Positions 32,699-44,600 of a stretch of DNA of 64,000 bases are shown here, piece after piece (the first letter of the stretch is position 1; every line of letters starts with the position of its first letter). The translations under genes and the position numbers were made by a program. The DNA comes from Plasmodium coatneyi (lineage: Eukaryota > Apicomplexa > Aconoidasida > Haemosporida > Plasmodiidae). Below the pieces are notes generated by a model. It was not told where the DNA came from. It saw only the letters and a program-made list of their open reading frames with translations, and did no database searches. The stretch is taken from contig NC_033562.1 of the NCBI RefSeq assembly GCF_001680005.1, forward strand, positions 1,178,001 to 1,242,000, read 5' to 3'.

Positions 32699-35378
32699 TG
32701 TTTTGGCGGCACGAATAATTGCATACACAGCACATGTATATGATAGTATACACTTGCACGTGCACTGCGAACGAAGGTCGGTAGCGTGACACGAGAACTT
32801 CACTTAAAAGTATCTACATGTGCAGCACGATGGGTGTTGAAAAAGGGGTTTGAAAAGGCAAACGGAGAATATAAACACATATACATTTACACACGCTTAC
32901 CCTTTGTGGGAAATTTAAAAAAAAGTAGGTCAAACTACAAATGATCAATTCAAAATGTTGTTTTGGTTATATTTCACTAGGAGGTGCGGAAATTTCCTAA
33001 CAACATATCAGGAATGGGTTTTAATTCTTTGGGGTGATTTGCTTGGAGCGGCACTGCACATGTGCAACTATACATTATATGTTAGTCACACGTTTGGGTA
33101 TATGTACGGGAACGAAACGGCATACAGTCGTTTTGCAGCTTTGTAACTCGTACCTATACGTAAATATGTATGCCTACTCGGTAAGCACAATCGGCGAATA
33201 CCAAACAATACGCAATTGGCAGCGGAAGTAAAGCAAATAATCGCAGTAAAAAAAAAAAAAAAAGGCTAACAAAAATGCGTACATATATTTGTTTCTCCTT
33301 TTTTTTTACGCTTTAAGAATTTCTTAAAATGATGATAAAAAGGCAAATTCGTTAAAATCGGATAAAAATAGCTCCTACGAGGGGGTTAGCTGAATTTTTT
33401 TCATTTCAAACTTTGTAGCGATGTCAATATGGATTAATTTTTTAACACTAATTGGAAAAAAAAAAAAAAAAAAAAAAAAAATGCCGCCACGCAAGAAGGT
33501 GATTTAGACTTTTCCAAATGGGAGAATATGCTAATACAGCGCAACTCGGATTCAGTGGAAAGAATGGGGGAACTGGAAATGTACTTTCACCTTGTGAGCA
33601 TTAAAGAGGGTGCTGATTCGTTAAAAGGTGACCCTTTAACAATGTATGGTATATGCTGACTTGTTCATTCAGTTATAATGTTCTTATTTTTTTCATTATT
33701 TTAAAAGGATAATCCTTCTATGCACAGTCCTCATCCCCATTTTCCGTGGAAAAGTAATTTAGCGATGCGTGGATAGGCCCTTGCGCGGGGGGCAACGAGA
33801 ACAAGAAACATATTGGTACTCGAAATGGAGGTGCAAAAGGGGAACACACCTTTTTATTTCCCATACTTCTCTTCTTTATTTTTTACTTTGTTTCACCGCT
33901 GTGCAAGGCAATCCACTGTGAGCATAAAGTGTGAACGCGAAAAAGGGGAAAAACGAACTTATGTACTGTCCATATGGAGAAGCTGGACAAGCACGGGTTG
34001 CCCGGAAAGCACAGCATGGCAATGCGCAAATATAGAAAAAAAAAAAAAAAAAAAACTGTTTTTAACCTGTTCGTTTGTTGTGAATAGTGGTGGTGATCAT
34101 GCGTGCATGTAAGAATATGCTAATCAACCCGCTCGCATATTTTTCCGTACGCACTCTTAATTTGCCTTCCATTTTAAACGCACTTATTTGTCCCCCAATT
34201 TTTTTCGCACAACAAGTGGTCATGTGGCTTCGTCGGTAGCGTATCTCTTCCCCCCTTCCTCAATGCACTCCAACTGGCATGCACTGGAACATGCACACAT
34301 GTAGGAGTAGGCGGTGTGTATGTGAAGGGGACGTTTGGCGCACCAACTAGGAGAGCATTTTTAAGGTACAAAGGGGGAAAAAAAAGAGACAACGGTGAAA
34401 GTAAGCGCAAAATGATCCTTACGTAGATACACCTGAAAATGAAACCGTGCATGGGACAAATGTACTCTGAACAGACAAGTACATGTAGTTATGTAGCTCA
34501 TCAACATAGGGGCTATATATTCCCTGCTTGTTCTTTCGCGGTGGTGGGGTTTGTATCCAAAAGGGAAGAGAGCGCTTCGCAAATAGGGCGCACTCTTTTG
34601 TAAAAATTAGTGGAACATTCCCCGATGATTGCAAACGGTAAAGACATTTTCCCCTTATTTGAAAAGCCAACACGGTGAGAGTCAATCATTATGAAAAAGA
34701 GTGCCCATTATGAATAACGCTCAAGCGCAAACATTCACATGTGTATGTTTTTTCCGACTTTACGCATGCACCATTTGGGCCCCGCGAAGGTGTAGCTACT
34801 AATTGGTTTATCTCCTCCGAAAGAAGAGAAATATATAACCATTATATATAACCATTATAGGGAAAAAAAAAAAAAAAACATCGGAAAATTAAGGCACAAC
34901 AGGAGAGAGGACATGCCTTTACACCATTTCCCGTTTGCTTCAAATAATTTTACGCTGTGACTCTCTTTGGAAGTTCACTGTTGGCCAAAATGACCGCACA
35001 TGCGGGGAGTCATCATATCTGTGTGTAAAAAAAAAAAAAAAAGCCACCCATGCAGGGCTGAGGAAGGTAGGCGCCTGTACATATAAATATATATATACAC
35101 ACATATATACGTATATACATGTATGTAAGTATATATATATCCGTGTGTGCGAGAATTCCTCGCGTGAGGAACATGTGCCTGGAGAAAGGTTACTCCAATT
35201 TGCGGATGGCCGTCTCACCAATTTGACCCAACCCATGAAAAGAGAACTCTCCTTTTTGGGGAAATAGTCCCATGCAAGCCTTCGCTTCACCACGCCTTTT
35301 TTACCCAGCAACGAATGCAAAAAAGAACATGCCAGAGAGGTCCTCGAAAAAAAATAATTTGGCACTAAATTGGAAAAG
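30326..35378. other. Long ORF-poor divergent region, about 5 kb
   Basis: The largest gap in the window, between the starts of the RING-CH/FHA gene (-) and the signal-peptide gene (+). It holds an unusual density of long homopolymers: A31 at 30636-30666, T26 at 31373-31398, A23 at 32002-32024, A27 at 32668-32694, A26 at 33456-33481. A 13-bp unit atatataaccatt is repeated twice near 34831. Short ORFs are composition-driven. No tRNA, snRNA or telomerase-template motif was found by eye. It may hold long noncoding RNA or long 5' UTRs. Confidence 0.75.
30636..30666. repeat. Poly(A) homopolymer, 31 bp
   Basis: An uninterrupted run of 31 A about 310 bp upstream of the RING-CH/FHA start. Such tracts disfavour nucleosomes and are typical of Plasmodium promoters. 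Confidence 0.8.
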
Positions 35379-37300
35379 ATGTATAAATTTGTGGCCGCTT
35401 GCTATGCCCTGACGACGGTTTTTTTTTTGCCTAATGAGTCGAAAAATATCGAAGGGAATTTAAACGTGTCCCCCGAACTGGACGGTACATTTCTATGCAC
35501 AGGAGAGCGGCGATGGATAAGGCAACACCTCGTGTAACTGCTATGTTTTCTGCCCAGCTTTCTGCGCTTATGTCGATAATTTCTCACTCCTTTCCACAGA
35601 GAATAGATACATCTCCTTGGACAAAAACAACATAAACGACTTCATCAAGGTGAAGGAAAACAATTTTCTGTTCAGCGTTACCTGCGGGACGTCCAAATTT
35701 TTGAGCGGCGTGAAGAATTACGTTCTACGTAAGGTGTCTTCCTCGCTGGGTAGGTGTCTCACGGGATTCGGAAATATTTGCCCCGCGCATGGTTAGCGTG
35801 GCCACGCCGCACATTTGCACGCACGCTGGTTACATATACCGTTGCTGCCCGTATAACCGCCCCGCAGACCTGCTGGATGCACTCCGGTCGGATCAGGTGA
35901 ACCCCGAAAATGTAGAGGCCCTCGAAGGAGTCGTGGAAAGGACGTGGGACAGGGAAAATAAGGAGTTCCTAGAAACGACAAAAAAGCTAATCGAGCAGTA
36001 CACAGAGAACGACTTGTTCATTCTGCAAATAGGACTCAACAGCATCGCGTCAGCAATTATCGATAAACCGGAGAATGTAATTTTTGTAGAGGAAAATGTA
36101 CAAGTGTGTAAGAATTATTTCATCCACAAGGAGAATAGGTGTCTGTTACTGTTGAAGGGAGTGGAGTTCTACTGCAAGAAGGATGATGAGGGTGAAGAAG
36201 AAAAGTACATACATGATACGCTCGATTTAATCTCAAAAATTTACCAAAATAGAAACAACCAAGTGATAGATGTTCTGATTGTAAGTCACAAGTATCCAGT
36301 GGCCTTGCTATATTATATGTACCCCTACATGGATTCCTCCACGTTGGTAATCCTAATGGATAACTTAAACCACCAAATGAAGGAGGCCATTTTTGAGTAC
36401 TACAATTTTATAGGCGAGGCAGATTTTTCCAAAAGTTTCGAAAAACACTTCTTCAACTCCTACAAGGAGGACGAACATAATGATAGTAACCCCAGGGAAA
36501 ATGCTCCCCCGAAATATGAACTTAACGAAAATGCCTACATCTATAGCAAAATGAAGCAATCTCCATTTTACGTAATAACATTAAATCCTAAAATAATGAT
36601 GAACCCGCCACAAAATCGGTACAAATTTTTTATATCCAAGGAGTACACGTCCTCCTACGAGACAGAAATTACTAAAATGATAAAGGACATTGAAAAAATA
36701 TTAAAGCTCAATGGTACCTTCTACGAAAAGAATAAAGCCTTAGTTCAGAATTATTTCTCCGTAATAAATGAATTCGAATTTGAAATTGATAATGATAAAG
36801 ATAATGATAATGATGGGCATGTGAAGAAGCACGTGACGGATATGCTGACGTCTATTCTGAATTCCTTTGCCACCACAGGAGATATAAATAAAAATAATTA
36901 CAACTACGCTTTGGAGAATTTGGGAAATATTTTCCAATTAATGCTTTTCAATGTTTATAATAACTCAAAATTTAAGCTACTTTTTACTCCTCTTATAGAT
37001 TTTTTCAAATTGTACTTAAATAAAAATGACGCAAATTATATTACGTATGAATTTCTTCTCTATGGACTGATTAAGAATTCTAGCCAGGTTGCCTCCTATG
37101 AGCTGAAGGAACTTCTCTTCCTTGATGTTCTAAGAGATGTTTCCAAAACGGTGAATAAACTTTCCATTGCGGAAGTCATCCAAGTAGTTACCAGGCTGAA
37201 CATTCTACTGAAGAAACTCAGGTCCAGGGAAGACATCACTCACGTTAAGGAGTACGTTAAACGGGACTTCAATCTCGACTACATTAACAACGAGTTGTAG
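35379..37300 (+). CDS. Unrecognised protein with N-terminal signal peptide
   Basis: Three exons: 35379-35484, 35600-35749, 35868-37300, with phase-1 GT-AG introns, giving 562 aa. Exon 1 encodes a short hydrophobic start (MYKFVAACYALTTVFFLP) that looks like a signal peptide. The mature part is mixed alpha/beta with few repeats, which is unusual for this window: a Cys-containing TCGTSKFLSG segment, an ordered core with VIDVLIVSHKYP and STLVILMDNL strands, and a helical C-terminal third. One short Asp/Asn/Lys tract (about residue 345) interrupts it. No second membrane segment, ER-retention signal or export (PEXEL) motif was seen. I do not recognise the family. A secretory-pathway or organelle location is inferred from the N-terminus only. 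It converges on SPM1 across 1 kb. Confidence 0.88.
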
Positions 37301-38355
37301 TGACAAATGGAGGTGTGGAAAAAATAGTACATCCATATTGTGTGCCTGCCTCGCGTGGTCTTACTCTCGACGTGGCCACACCTTTGTTTACACTTAAGCA
37401 ACCCCTCTGTTTCCTTTTTTTTTTCTTTTCTTTTTTTGTTTCATTTGGGACCGTGCCAATTTGTGCTTCCGCTCTTGCACGGTCACCCCTGCATTTTCCA
37501 CTGCACATTGTTTTGTTGCGATCTGCGAATTACGCACCGATTGGCTCTTCTCACCCCCTTTTGTGTGTTCACATGTAGAACCCTTCACACGAAAAACCTT
37601 AAATGTGTTCACCATAGCACCCACCTTTATCTGTTCATATAGTTATCGAAAAAGGGGGACTACATCTGCCCTTCTTCCATACGGTCTTACCAAGTGACGC
37701 TATTTACACCTGCAAGTGTTCAAACTATCAGTGGTGTACTCACATACATTTCCACATAAGTAGATGGCGCACATACCACTAGGCTGTTCCAAAAGAAAGA
37801 AATTTAAAAAATCAGATGAAAGGGAAAAACGGAGAAACTGCTCATCTGACATATGAGTGGTTCCTTCGTCCACCCATGCACTGTGATGTTGTCCCTTGTC
37901 TCTTTTCCCAATTTATTCACAAAGAAGCTAAACAATTTGCCTCCACACGTGGCATAAAGTTAGGCGTGCTCAAATTCTCGTTCATGGAAAATGCTAATGC
38001 ACAAATGGGGAAGGGGCTACCAATTGGTCCACCACGAGCAGTCCACACACACAGATTAGGCACAAAGTATGATGCACTCTTCCAGGTGCTACTCCTGAAG
38101 GGGAAGTAACGCCAGTTGGGGCTTATAAGAAAAAAAAATCAAAAAAAAAAAAAAAAAAAAAAACACCTCCTTCTTCCAGTTAAGGAAAAACAATTTACAT
38201 AACCTGATGTAAAGATCACTATAACCCATTTGACAAATTGGCTAGCTCGCCCTATCCACTGGAATCCGATTTATAGGACGCTCTGTGCACCTTCTAGATT
38301 CAAATAATTGCTTCCTTTTCCATAACATGTCAGGCGCTCACTTGTAGGTGGACCA
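37301..38355. other. Convergent intergenic region, secreted orphan/SPM1
   Basis: 1.05 kb between facing stop codons, with pyrimidine-rich stretches (near 37420) and an A run near 38138. It should hold two 3' UTRs. No gene was seen. Confidence 0.75.
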
Positions 38356-39447
38356 CTAATACCACCTTTTGCACGTGGAGTCCCAAAACACATGCTCAGA
38401 CGGATAGGTCGGGGCTGGATATTTGGGCAACAGATTAACTGGGCAGATAGGAATAGCCTTCCGTACGTACTCACTTCTGTAGCTACTTTCCCCTTCGAAT
38501 GGTAACGACCTTGTTAATTTCGCTTCTTGCCTAGGCGGTAATTCCGGAAGCTTTTTCGGTCCAAACTCGCTTCGGTAATTGCTCTCCCCTTCGAAAGGAA
38601 GGGACTTTGGTGGCTTCTGTTCTACGCGTGGGGGAAGCTCAGGTAGAGGCTTAGGTCCAAACTCACTCCTATAGTTACTTTCTCCCTCGAATGGGAGTGA
38701 CTTAACCAATTTTGTTACTACTCGTGGGGGAAGCTCAGGCAAAGGTTTAGGTCCAAACTCGCTTCGGTAATTGCTCTCCCCTTCGAAAGGAAGGGACTTT
38801 GGTGGCTTCTGTTCTACGCGTGGGGGAAGCTCAGGTAGAGGCTTAGGTCCAAACTCACTTCGGTAGTTGCTCTCCCCCTCGAATGGAAGCGACTTCACCA
38901 ATTTTGTTACTACCCTGGGTGGCAAGGGGGGTAGCGGTTTCGGTCCAAATTCGCTTCGGTAGTTACTTTCTCCCTCGAATGGCAACGATTTGGGAGGTTT
39001 CTGTTCAACTCTTGGAGGTAGTTCCGGCAGCGCTTTGGGCCCAAACTCGCTTCGGTAATTGCTCTCCCCTTCAAATGGCAGTGACCTCGTCAACTTAGCT
39101 TCTTGCCTAGGAGGCAGTTCCGGCAGCGGCTTTGGACCAAACTCACTTCGATAATTGCTTTCCCCTTCGAATGGTAATGGTTTTATTATTTTTGGACATT
39201 TGTGAAAGCCGCACGTGCACATTTCATCTACACATAACCCTGGTCGCTTACTGGGGGATTCCTTCCTTCTCTGTTCACTATTTCTGTCCAAAGACAAAAT
39301 TCTATTAGCATAAAAATAGTCCTCCCCATTTGGTCTGCCACTGCTATAGTCTTCCGCACACTCTGAGTAATCAGAACTGTCACAGTTTTTGTAGTCCTCA
39401 GGCACGAAATTAAATTTCACCTTGGGTTTCTCTGCAATTATTTCCAT
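38356..39447 (-). CDS. SPM1: Subpellicular microtubule protein 1
   Basis: A single exon of 363 aa. The first ATG is at 39447; the frame upstream lacks ATG. SPM1 is an apicomplexan protein that lies on or in the cortical microtubules and stabilises them. Residues 1-90 are a unique leader with a CTCGFHKC cluster. Residues 91-346 are eight 32-residue repeats, seven well conserved and the last degenerate, each starting LPFEGESNYRSEFGPK, the Mn-like motif shared with MAP6/SAXO microtubule proteins. The repeats end in PLPELPPR and one of three linkers. A 17-residue tail (ending CKRWY) closes the protein. Toxoplasma SPM1 is similar in size, with six repeats, so the family fit is good. A parallel role at the parasite pellicle is inferred. 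Confidence 0.94.
   Translation of the reverse strand: MEIIAEKPKVKFNFVPEDYKNCDSSDYSECAEDYSSGRPNGEDYFYANRILSLDRNSEQRRKESPSKRPGLCVDEMCTCGFHKCPKIIKPLPFEGESNYRSEFGPKPLPELPPRQEAKLTRSLPFEGESNYRSEFGPKALPELPPRVEQKPPKSLPFEGESNYRSEFGPKPLPPLPPRVVTKLVKSLPFEGESNYRSEFGPKPLPELPPRVEQKPPKSLPFEGESNYRSEFGPKPLPELPPRVVTKLVKSLPFEGESNYRSEFGPKPLPELPPRVEQKPPKSLPFEGESNYRSEFGPKKLPELPPRQEAKLTRSLPFEGESSYRSEYVRKAIPICPVNLLPKYPAPTYPSEHVFWDSTCKRWY
38410..39177. repeat. 96-bp tandem repeat array (8 units) in SPM1
   Basis: Eight in-frame 96-bp units. Linkers in protein order are QEAKLTRS, VEQKPPKS, VVTKLVKS, VEQKPPKS, VVTKLVKS, VEQKPPKS, QEAKLTRS, then a degenerate unit. DNA at 38561-38667 and 38753-38859 is identical over about 107 bp at a spacing of exactly 192 bp, pointing to a recent two-unit duplication or conversion. 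Confidence 0.93.
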
Positions 39448-41256
39448 ATTGAGTATACTTATTGTGAAACACGGTTTAAAAGGGGTACGCCAAAATGGGC
39501 GCAAAGTTCACTGCAGCGTTTTTTTTTTTTTTTACAAAATGTAAAGCGGAGGTTTACGTGTAACAGGAAAATGGGGACAAAAAATATATTTGTCCTCTGT
39601 TTATCACTATTAAAACAAAAAAATTATGCACATTCTAGTAAAAAAAAAAAGACTAAAGAAGGACTTAGTTAAGATGGTTAAATTAAACATGAGGATATGA
39701 TATATCTATGAACGGGGAGGGAGAGGTGTCAAATCATTGAGGGGTTGTGCTATTTCTACAAAGTGGGCCAAGTGCATGCCCTTGGGGGGGTGGGAGGTAA
39801 ACAAACACATGTATCTACAAAAGGGCGGGAACTGTTGTATTTGGACAATTGCAGTTTTGAGAAGGGACAAGGCGTGTGGCACCTTCACATATCGTGTCGT
39901 TGCAACTTCGATTGCGACATCGATGTTACAACCGTGCGAACACAACCGTGTGCTCATACAACACGTGCAGTACACACTTATGCGCAAACTGTTGTGAGCT
40001 CTTTTTTTTCACACACATAACATGTGACAAAAATGAAAAAACGTCAAAAAAAAGAATGGCCAAAATTGAGAATTCTTAACAATTAAAAAATAAAGGAAAA
40101 GCACGTTTAAGGAAATATGAATGTTGCTTTTCTTTTCTTCTGTCTTGTGTGAAAAACACAGCATTTTTTTCTGCAGAAATCTATGAAAAATTAGCCAAAA
40201 TGTGTAGATACAGCAACATTGGAAGTTTTTTTTTTTTTTTTTTAATACATTTGTTACAATGGTCAGGCAAAATAGTAGAATTATTGTTGTTTTTCAGGAC
40301 GCTCAGTGCAGGTGCAAAATGAAGTCAGAATTTTTTTATTAACCTAAACATTGTATAGCTAAATAAATACACTTTTTTTTTTTTTTTTTTCCTGGCCCGT
40401 TCAGGTATAACAGCTAAATGTAGTTTTTTTTTTTTTTTTTTTTTTTTTTTCCTGATAAAGACAGCACAAAAGGAAAATTTAACCTGACCCGTTCATAAAA
40501 GTACGCTACTAATGCAACAAAGGCACATTTGCACACTTGGGTTTTTGTTTGCACTATTTTGAACAGAACAATCAGAACTAGTCTTCCCCAAGGAAAAATT
40601 TTAATCATCCCTTCGGGAGTACATTTGGGTGAAGCGAGGCTTTTCATTTTTGAGAAAAATAAGGGAAATGGCGGTGTGCTCCATGCTGTACACCTACAGG
40701 GTTGCCTGTTCGAAGTGTAACAGGTGTAATCAATGAACAAAAGGACAAGCACACAAGGGGGCAAAACTGAGGCCATTTAAGCTTCAAATTAATGCTATTT
40801 GGACCACTTAGTCGACTTCCAAATTGTGATAATTGTAAATATATGTGGGGGGAACGTCTTAAGGGGTATGTATTTGCCTGTCCATTTTCAGGAAAAAAAT
40901 GCATCTTCCTTTGTTGCTGTTCAAATCGTTCTCGCGAAGGCCACCGAATGAGGCCCGTCCGTTTTTCCCTTTTAAACTCGCAAAAAAGATTTGCATTCGT
41001 GGGAACCCAGTCAATCTCACAAAATGGGGAATAACAACAAAATTTATGCATATTTCTATTTAAAAAATGGTTAAAATGTTTTCATAATGTTTTTTTTTTT
41101 TTTTGTGAAAATGTGGCTATGTACGTAGTTCACGTGTGTGCATATGGAAGGATGAATGTTAGTACACCCATACCAATGGTGCAAGTGCCCACAAACACGC
41201 ACATGTAGATATATCTACACGTACAGCGCTTATTACTGCAAAACAAAAATTAACAC

Positions 41257-41287
<31 letters not shown>

Positions 41288-41637
41288 AAGATGAAGATGA
41301 CTTGAAAACCATTTGGCATTACATAAAAATGTGTTATAAGGGGAATGTCTAAATGGTGGGAAATTATTCACACAAATAACTTTTACTCATAAATGCGTAC
41401 TTCGACGTAACTGTTAAGCAATAGTGTGTGTAAATGGATGCGCTTTCCATTACACACCCAATTGTGTAAAATGAAAAAAAAAAAAAAAACACTAATAAGG
41501 ATGTTAATTTGCACTTCATTTTTGCATTAATTGAATAAAAAGAGGAAAGGCTAGCATACCACGCTTTGCGCTTCCTCATGGAAAATTATGCGCTGAGAGG
41601 TTATATGCTTGAAGACTCACATTCGATCCGACTTGCA
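39448..41637. other. Intergenic region upstream of SPM1
   Basis: 2.2 kb holding the SPM1 promoter and the 3' UTR of the exoribonuclease. Long T runs (about 40226-40243, 40372-40390, 40424-40450) and an A run near 41258-41284 are present. Overlapping short ORFs on both strands look random. Confidence 0.75.
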
Positions 41638-44600
41638 TCAATATTCCCTATCCTTGTACGGAACAGATCTGCCGTTGTAGTTGGCCTTCTTGTTAATCCC
41701 TGGCGCGCCATTTTGTGCACCGCTTTTGAAGGTGTCTCGTTTGTGCTGGTTGACTTCGTTGTTATGGCTGCTGTTATGGCTGCTGTTATGGTTGCTGTTA
41801 TGGTTGCCATAGTTTCCATACCCAGTGTGGTGTTTGTAACTGCCATGGGTGGTGTGCCCTCCGTGACTCCCGTGCCCACCGCGGTTGTCGTTCTTGTACC
41901 TCGCACTTTGGGAAGTGTTGTAGGGTGCGTCATAGTTTGGATTATCCCTGCTGGATTGGTTTCTATGGGATGCATAGCTACTGTCGTAGGCGTTGTTATA
42001 GCTGCTCTCCTTCTTGCTGTCGTAAGTGTGCGCCGCGGCTGCACTTCTTGGGACCTTCTGCATGACCGCATTTTTGTAGGTTGGTGGCGGGTAATTGTTG
42101 CCGTAATGCGGGTTTTGATTTTGATAGGCTTGATGATTTTGGTGGTTTTGATAATTTGGGCCGTGGTGGTAGGACGCGTGGTTCTTGGGGGCACTCATAT
42201 GCGAGTTGTAATTCCCATTGGCGTAGTTGTTTCTATGGTCCCGGCCAGCGTGGCCCCCATAACCACCTCCTCCGTAGTTACCACTTCCATAGCCTCCGTT
42301 TCCGTAACCACCGTTTCCGTAACCGCCTCCTCCGTATCCACCCCCTCCATAACCACCACCGCTGCCATAATTTATGACATGACTTCTGGGCTGATTACCC
42401 CTCGCGTAGGAATAAATATGCGGATGGTTAGTACTTAGGCTGTTCAGGATCATCCTCTTCGCTGCGGGTGCGTTGAACCTGAGTTTTCTCTCCTCGTTGT
42501 TGATGTCAACCACGGTGAGCACCTTCCTTGGTCTCTTATGGTTTGGCAAAAGAGATGAACGGTGCTTTATAAGTTCGGGTTGGACAAAGAAAGCGCTATT
42601 ACACGTGGTGGAAAAATTGGACGAAAATTTAAAAATTTTCTTTAAAATGTTAACGTCACTGTCTTCGTGTTTGCAATTGAGAAAGCCAAACAGGTTCATG
42701 TCTCGGTTGTTACTTATCGGGATGGTTAAATTCATGTTTTTAAAAAATTGGTCGTATGTGTTTTCGCTGTTGTAATCGCCTGCTTCTTCCACGTTGGTTG
42801 GTCCATCGGTCAGGGAAAGGGACTCCCCCTCGGTGGTATTTCCAGCGGGAGGATTAGCATTCTCATTCCCTGTGCTACTCACATCAGCATCGTTCTTCTT
42901 TTCCCCCTCCTCCTTCATTTTCTTCACGTATGCCTTTATCGACTTGGTAATTTGCTTCGAAAGAGGGTGTGAACAGTTCATATAAATTTTGTTCATCCCT
43001 CTTCGATTCCTCTTCCTCTCCTCCTCAGTTAAGGTATCATTTAGCTCTCTAGCATGTTTGATAATCCTCTCCTTGTCTACAAAAGGGAGGAGAATAACCC
43101 ACTGGTATTTGTACTTCTTCCCATTCTCTTCCTCCTTAAACGTTTTCGGGTAAAAATCAATAATGGGGGAATCATGTCGAACCATTAATTCTCGATACCC
43201 CTTGGGTAGGCAGTGACTAGAATTCGATGGCAACACACAAAGTAGTTGCTCTAGGGGAAGAATCGGTTCGTCCTTTTGGAAGGTAAAATTCACATTATCT
43301 ATAATTAGGTCTGATGACAGGGGTGCATAATAATAGGGATAATACCAATGCCACATGGGACAGGATTGAAAATAGTAGGAAAGCACCCAGGCTAATCCTT
43401 CAATATACTTGTATACCACTTCTTTGACGAAGTCGTCTACATAGTCGGTTTCATCCAAATGGAACTTGGACTTGTAGTACTTTATTCTAATCAACTCTGG
43501 GTTTTCATCCCCCCCAAGTTCTACGTCCTCTTTGGGGTTTTCACACTGACTTGCCTTTTTGACGGCCTCCTTAAGGAGCATGTTAAATTCGTTAATATCG
43601 TTCATCCGTTTGGTTTCCTCGTCTTCTATGTCGAACTGAAGGTCTCCTTTGGGGGGAGGGTCCTCCGGTTGGGGTACCTCCCCGTTGGGTTGTTCCTTAG
43701 ATTGTGCTTCCTCCCCATTGGTTTGCTCTTTGCATTTTTCTACCTCCCCATTGGGTTGTTCTTTGCATGGTTCTGCTTGCCCATTGGGCTGATCCTCAAT
43801 TTGTACCTCCTCCGACGATGCAGGGGCTTCCTCCTCAACCACATTCTGCAAAGTCGACGGTTCGTTGTTGGGTGCCTGCTCCGAAATGGAAGACGACGCT
43901 GGGCGGACGAGGAAGTTGATGCTCTTCTCACCTTTCTTTTCCTTAAACTTGAAATTCCTAATCGGCTGCATGCTCTGTATTTTGGACTCGTAGAGCATTT
44001 TCTTATTCACGGGTGCGGGGGGCGATGTTGTGGAGGCGGCTAGTGAACTTGCCGATGCTGTCCCCGTTTCGGTGCCCATTACCGTGGCATCCTTAAACTG
44101 TACACTTCCTCTATTTGAATTAACGGCTTCCCCTCCGGCACCATCACAATCGCGATTGTTTGTTGGACCACCCGTCAGCATCGCAGCGATGTTGCCCGAA
44201 CCGTCATTTTGCTCATCGGTGCACTTAACCCTCTTTAGGGAGTCCTTCTGCTGGTCCCTCTTTTCCCTCTTTTTCTTAAAATCGTACTGCGAAATGAACG
44301 TTTCCCTTTCGACCTCCGCGATGAAGGACACATATTTGGAAAAGGGCTTCAAATTAATCTTGCCCTCATTAATTAGGTAGTCCCCCAGTACGGGCAGCAC
44401 CTTCTGGTATAGTAGGACTAGCTGGTCTATGCTCCCCGAGGCAATCGAAATGGAAGGCAAATGCGGAAGGAAGTCATTTCCACAGAGAAAGCAGATAAAA
44501 ATAAAATCGTCAATGCACCTTTCCAAGTTGTAGGTAGAATCGAAGAAGAAGTCCTTCGATAGATACTCCCTCAGAATGGTTAAGTCTAAAATTTGCAATT

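Noticed and set aside
41566..42438. 290-codon plus-strand frame opposite the exoribonuclease tail
   Set aside because: It arises from the complement of Gly-Tyr-Asn repeat codons. It is Val/Ile-repetitive, and the minus-strand gene has clear family motifs.
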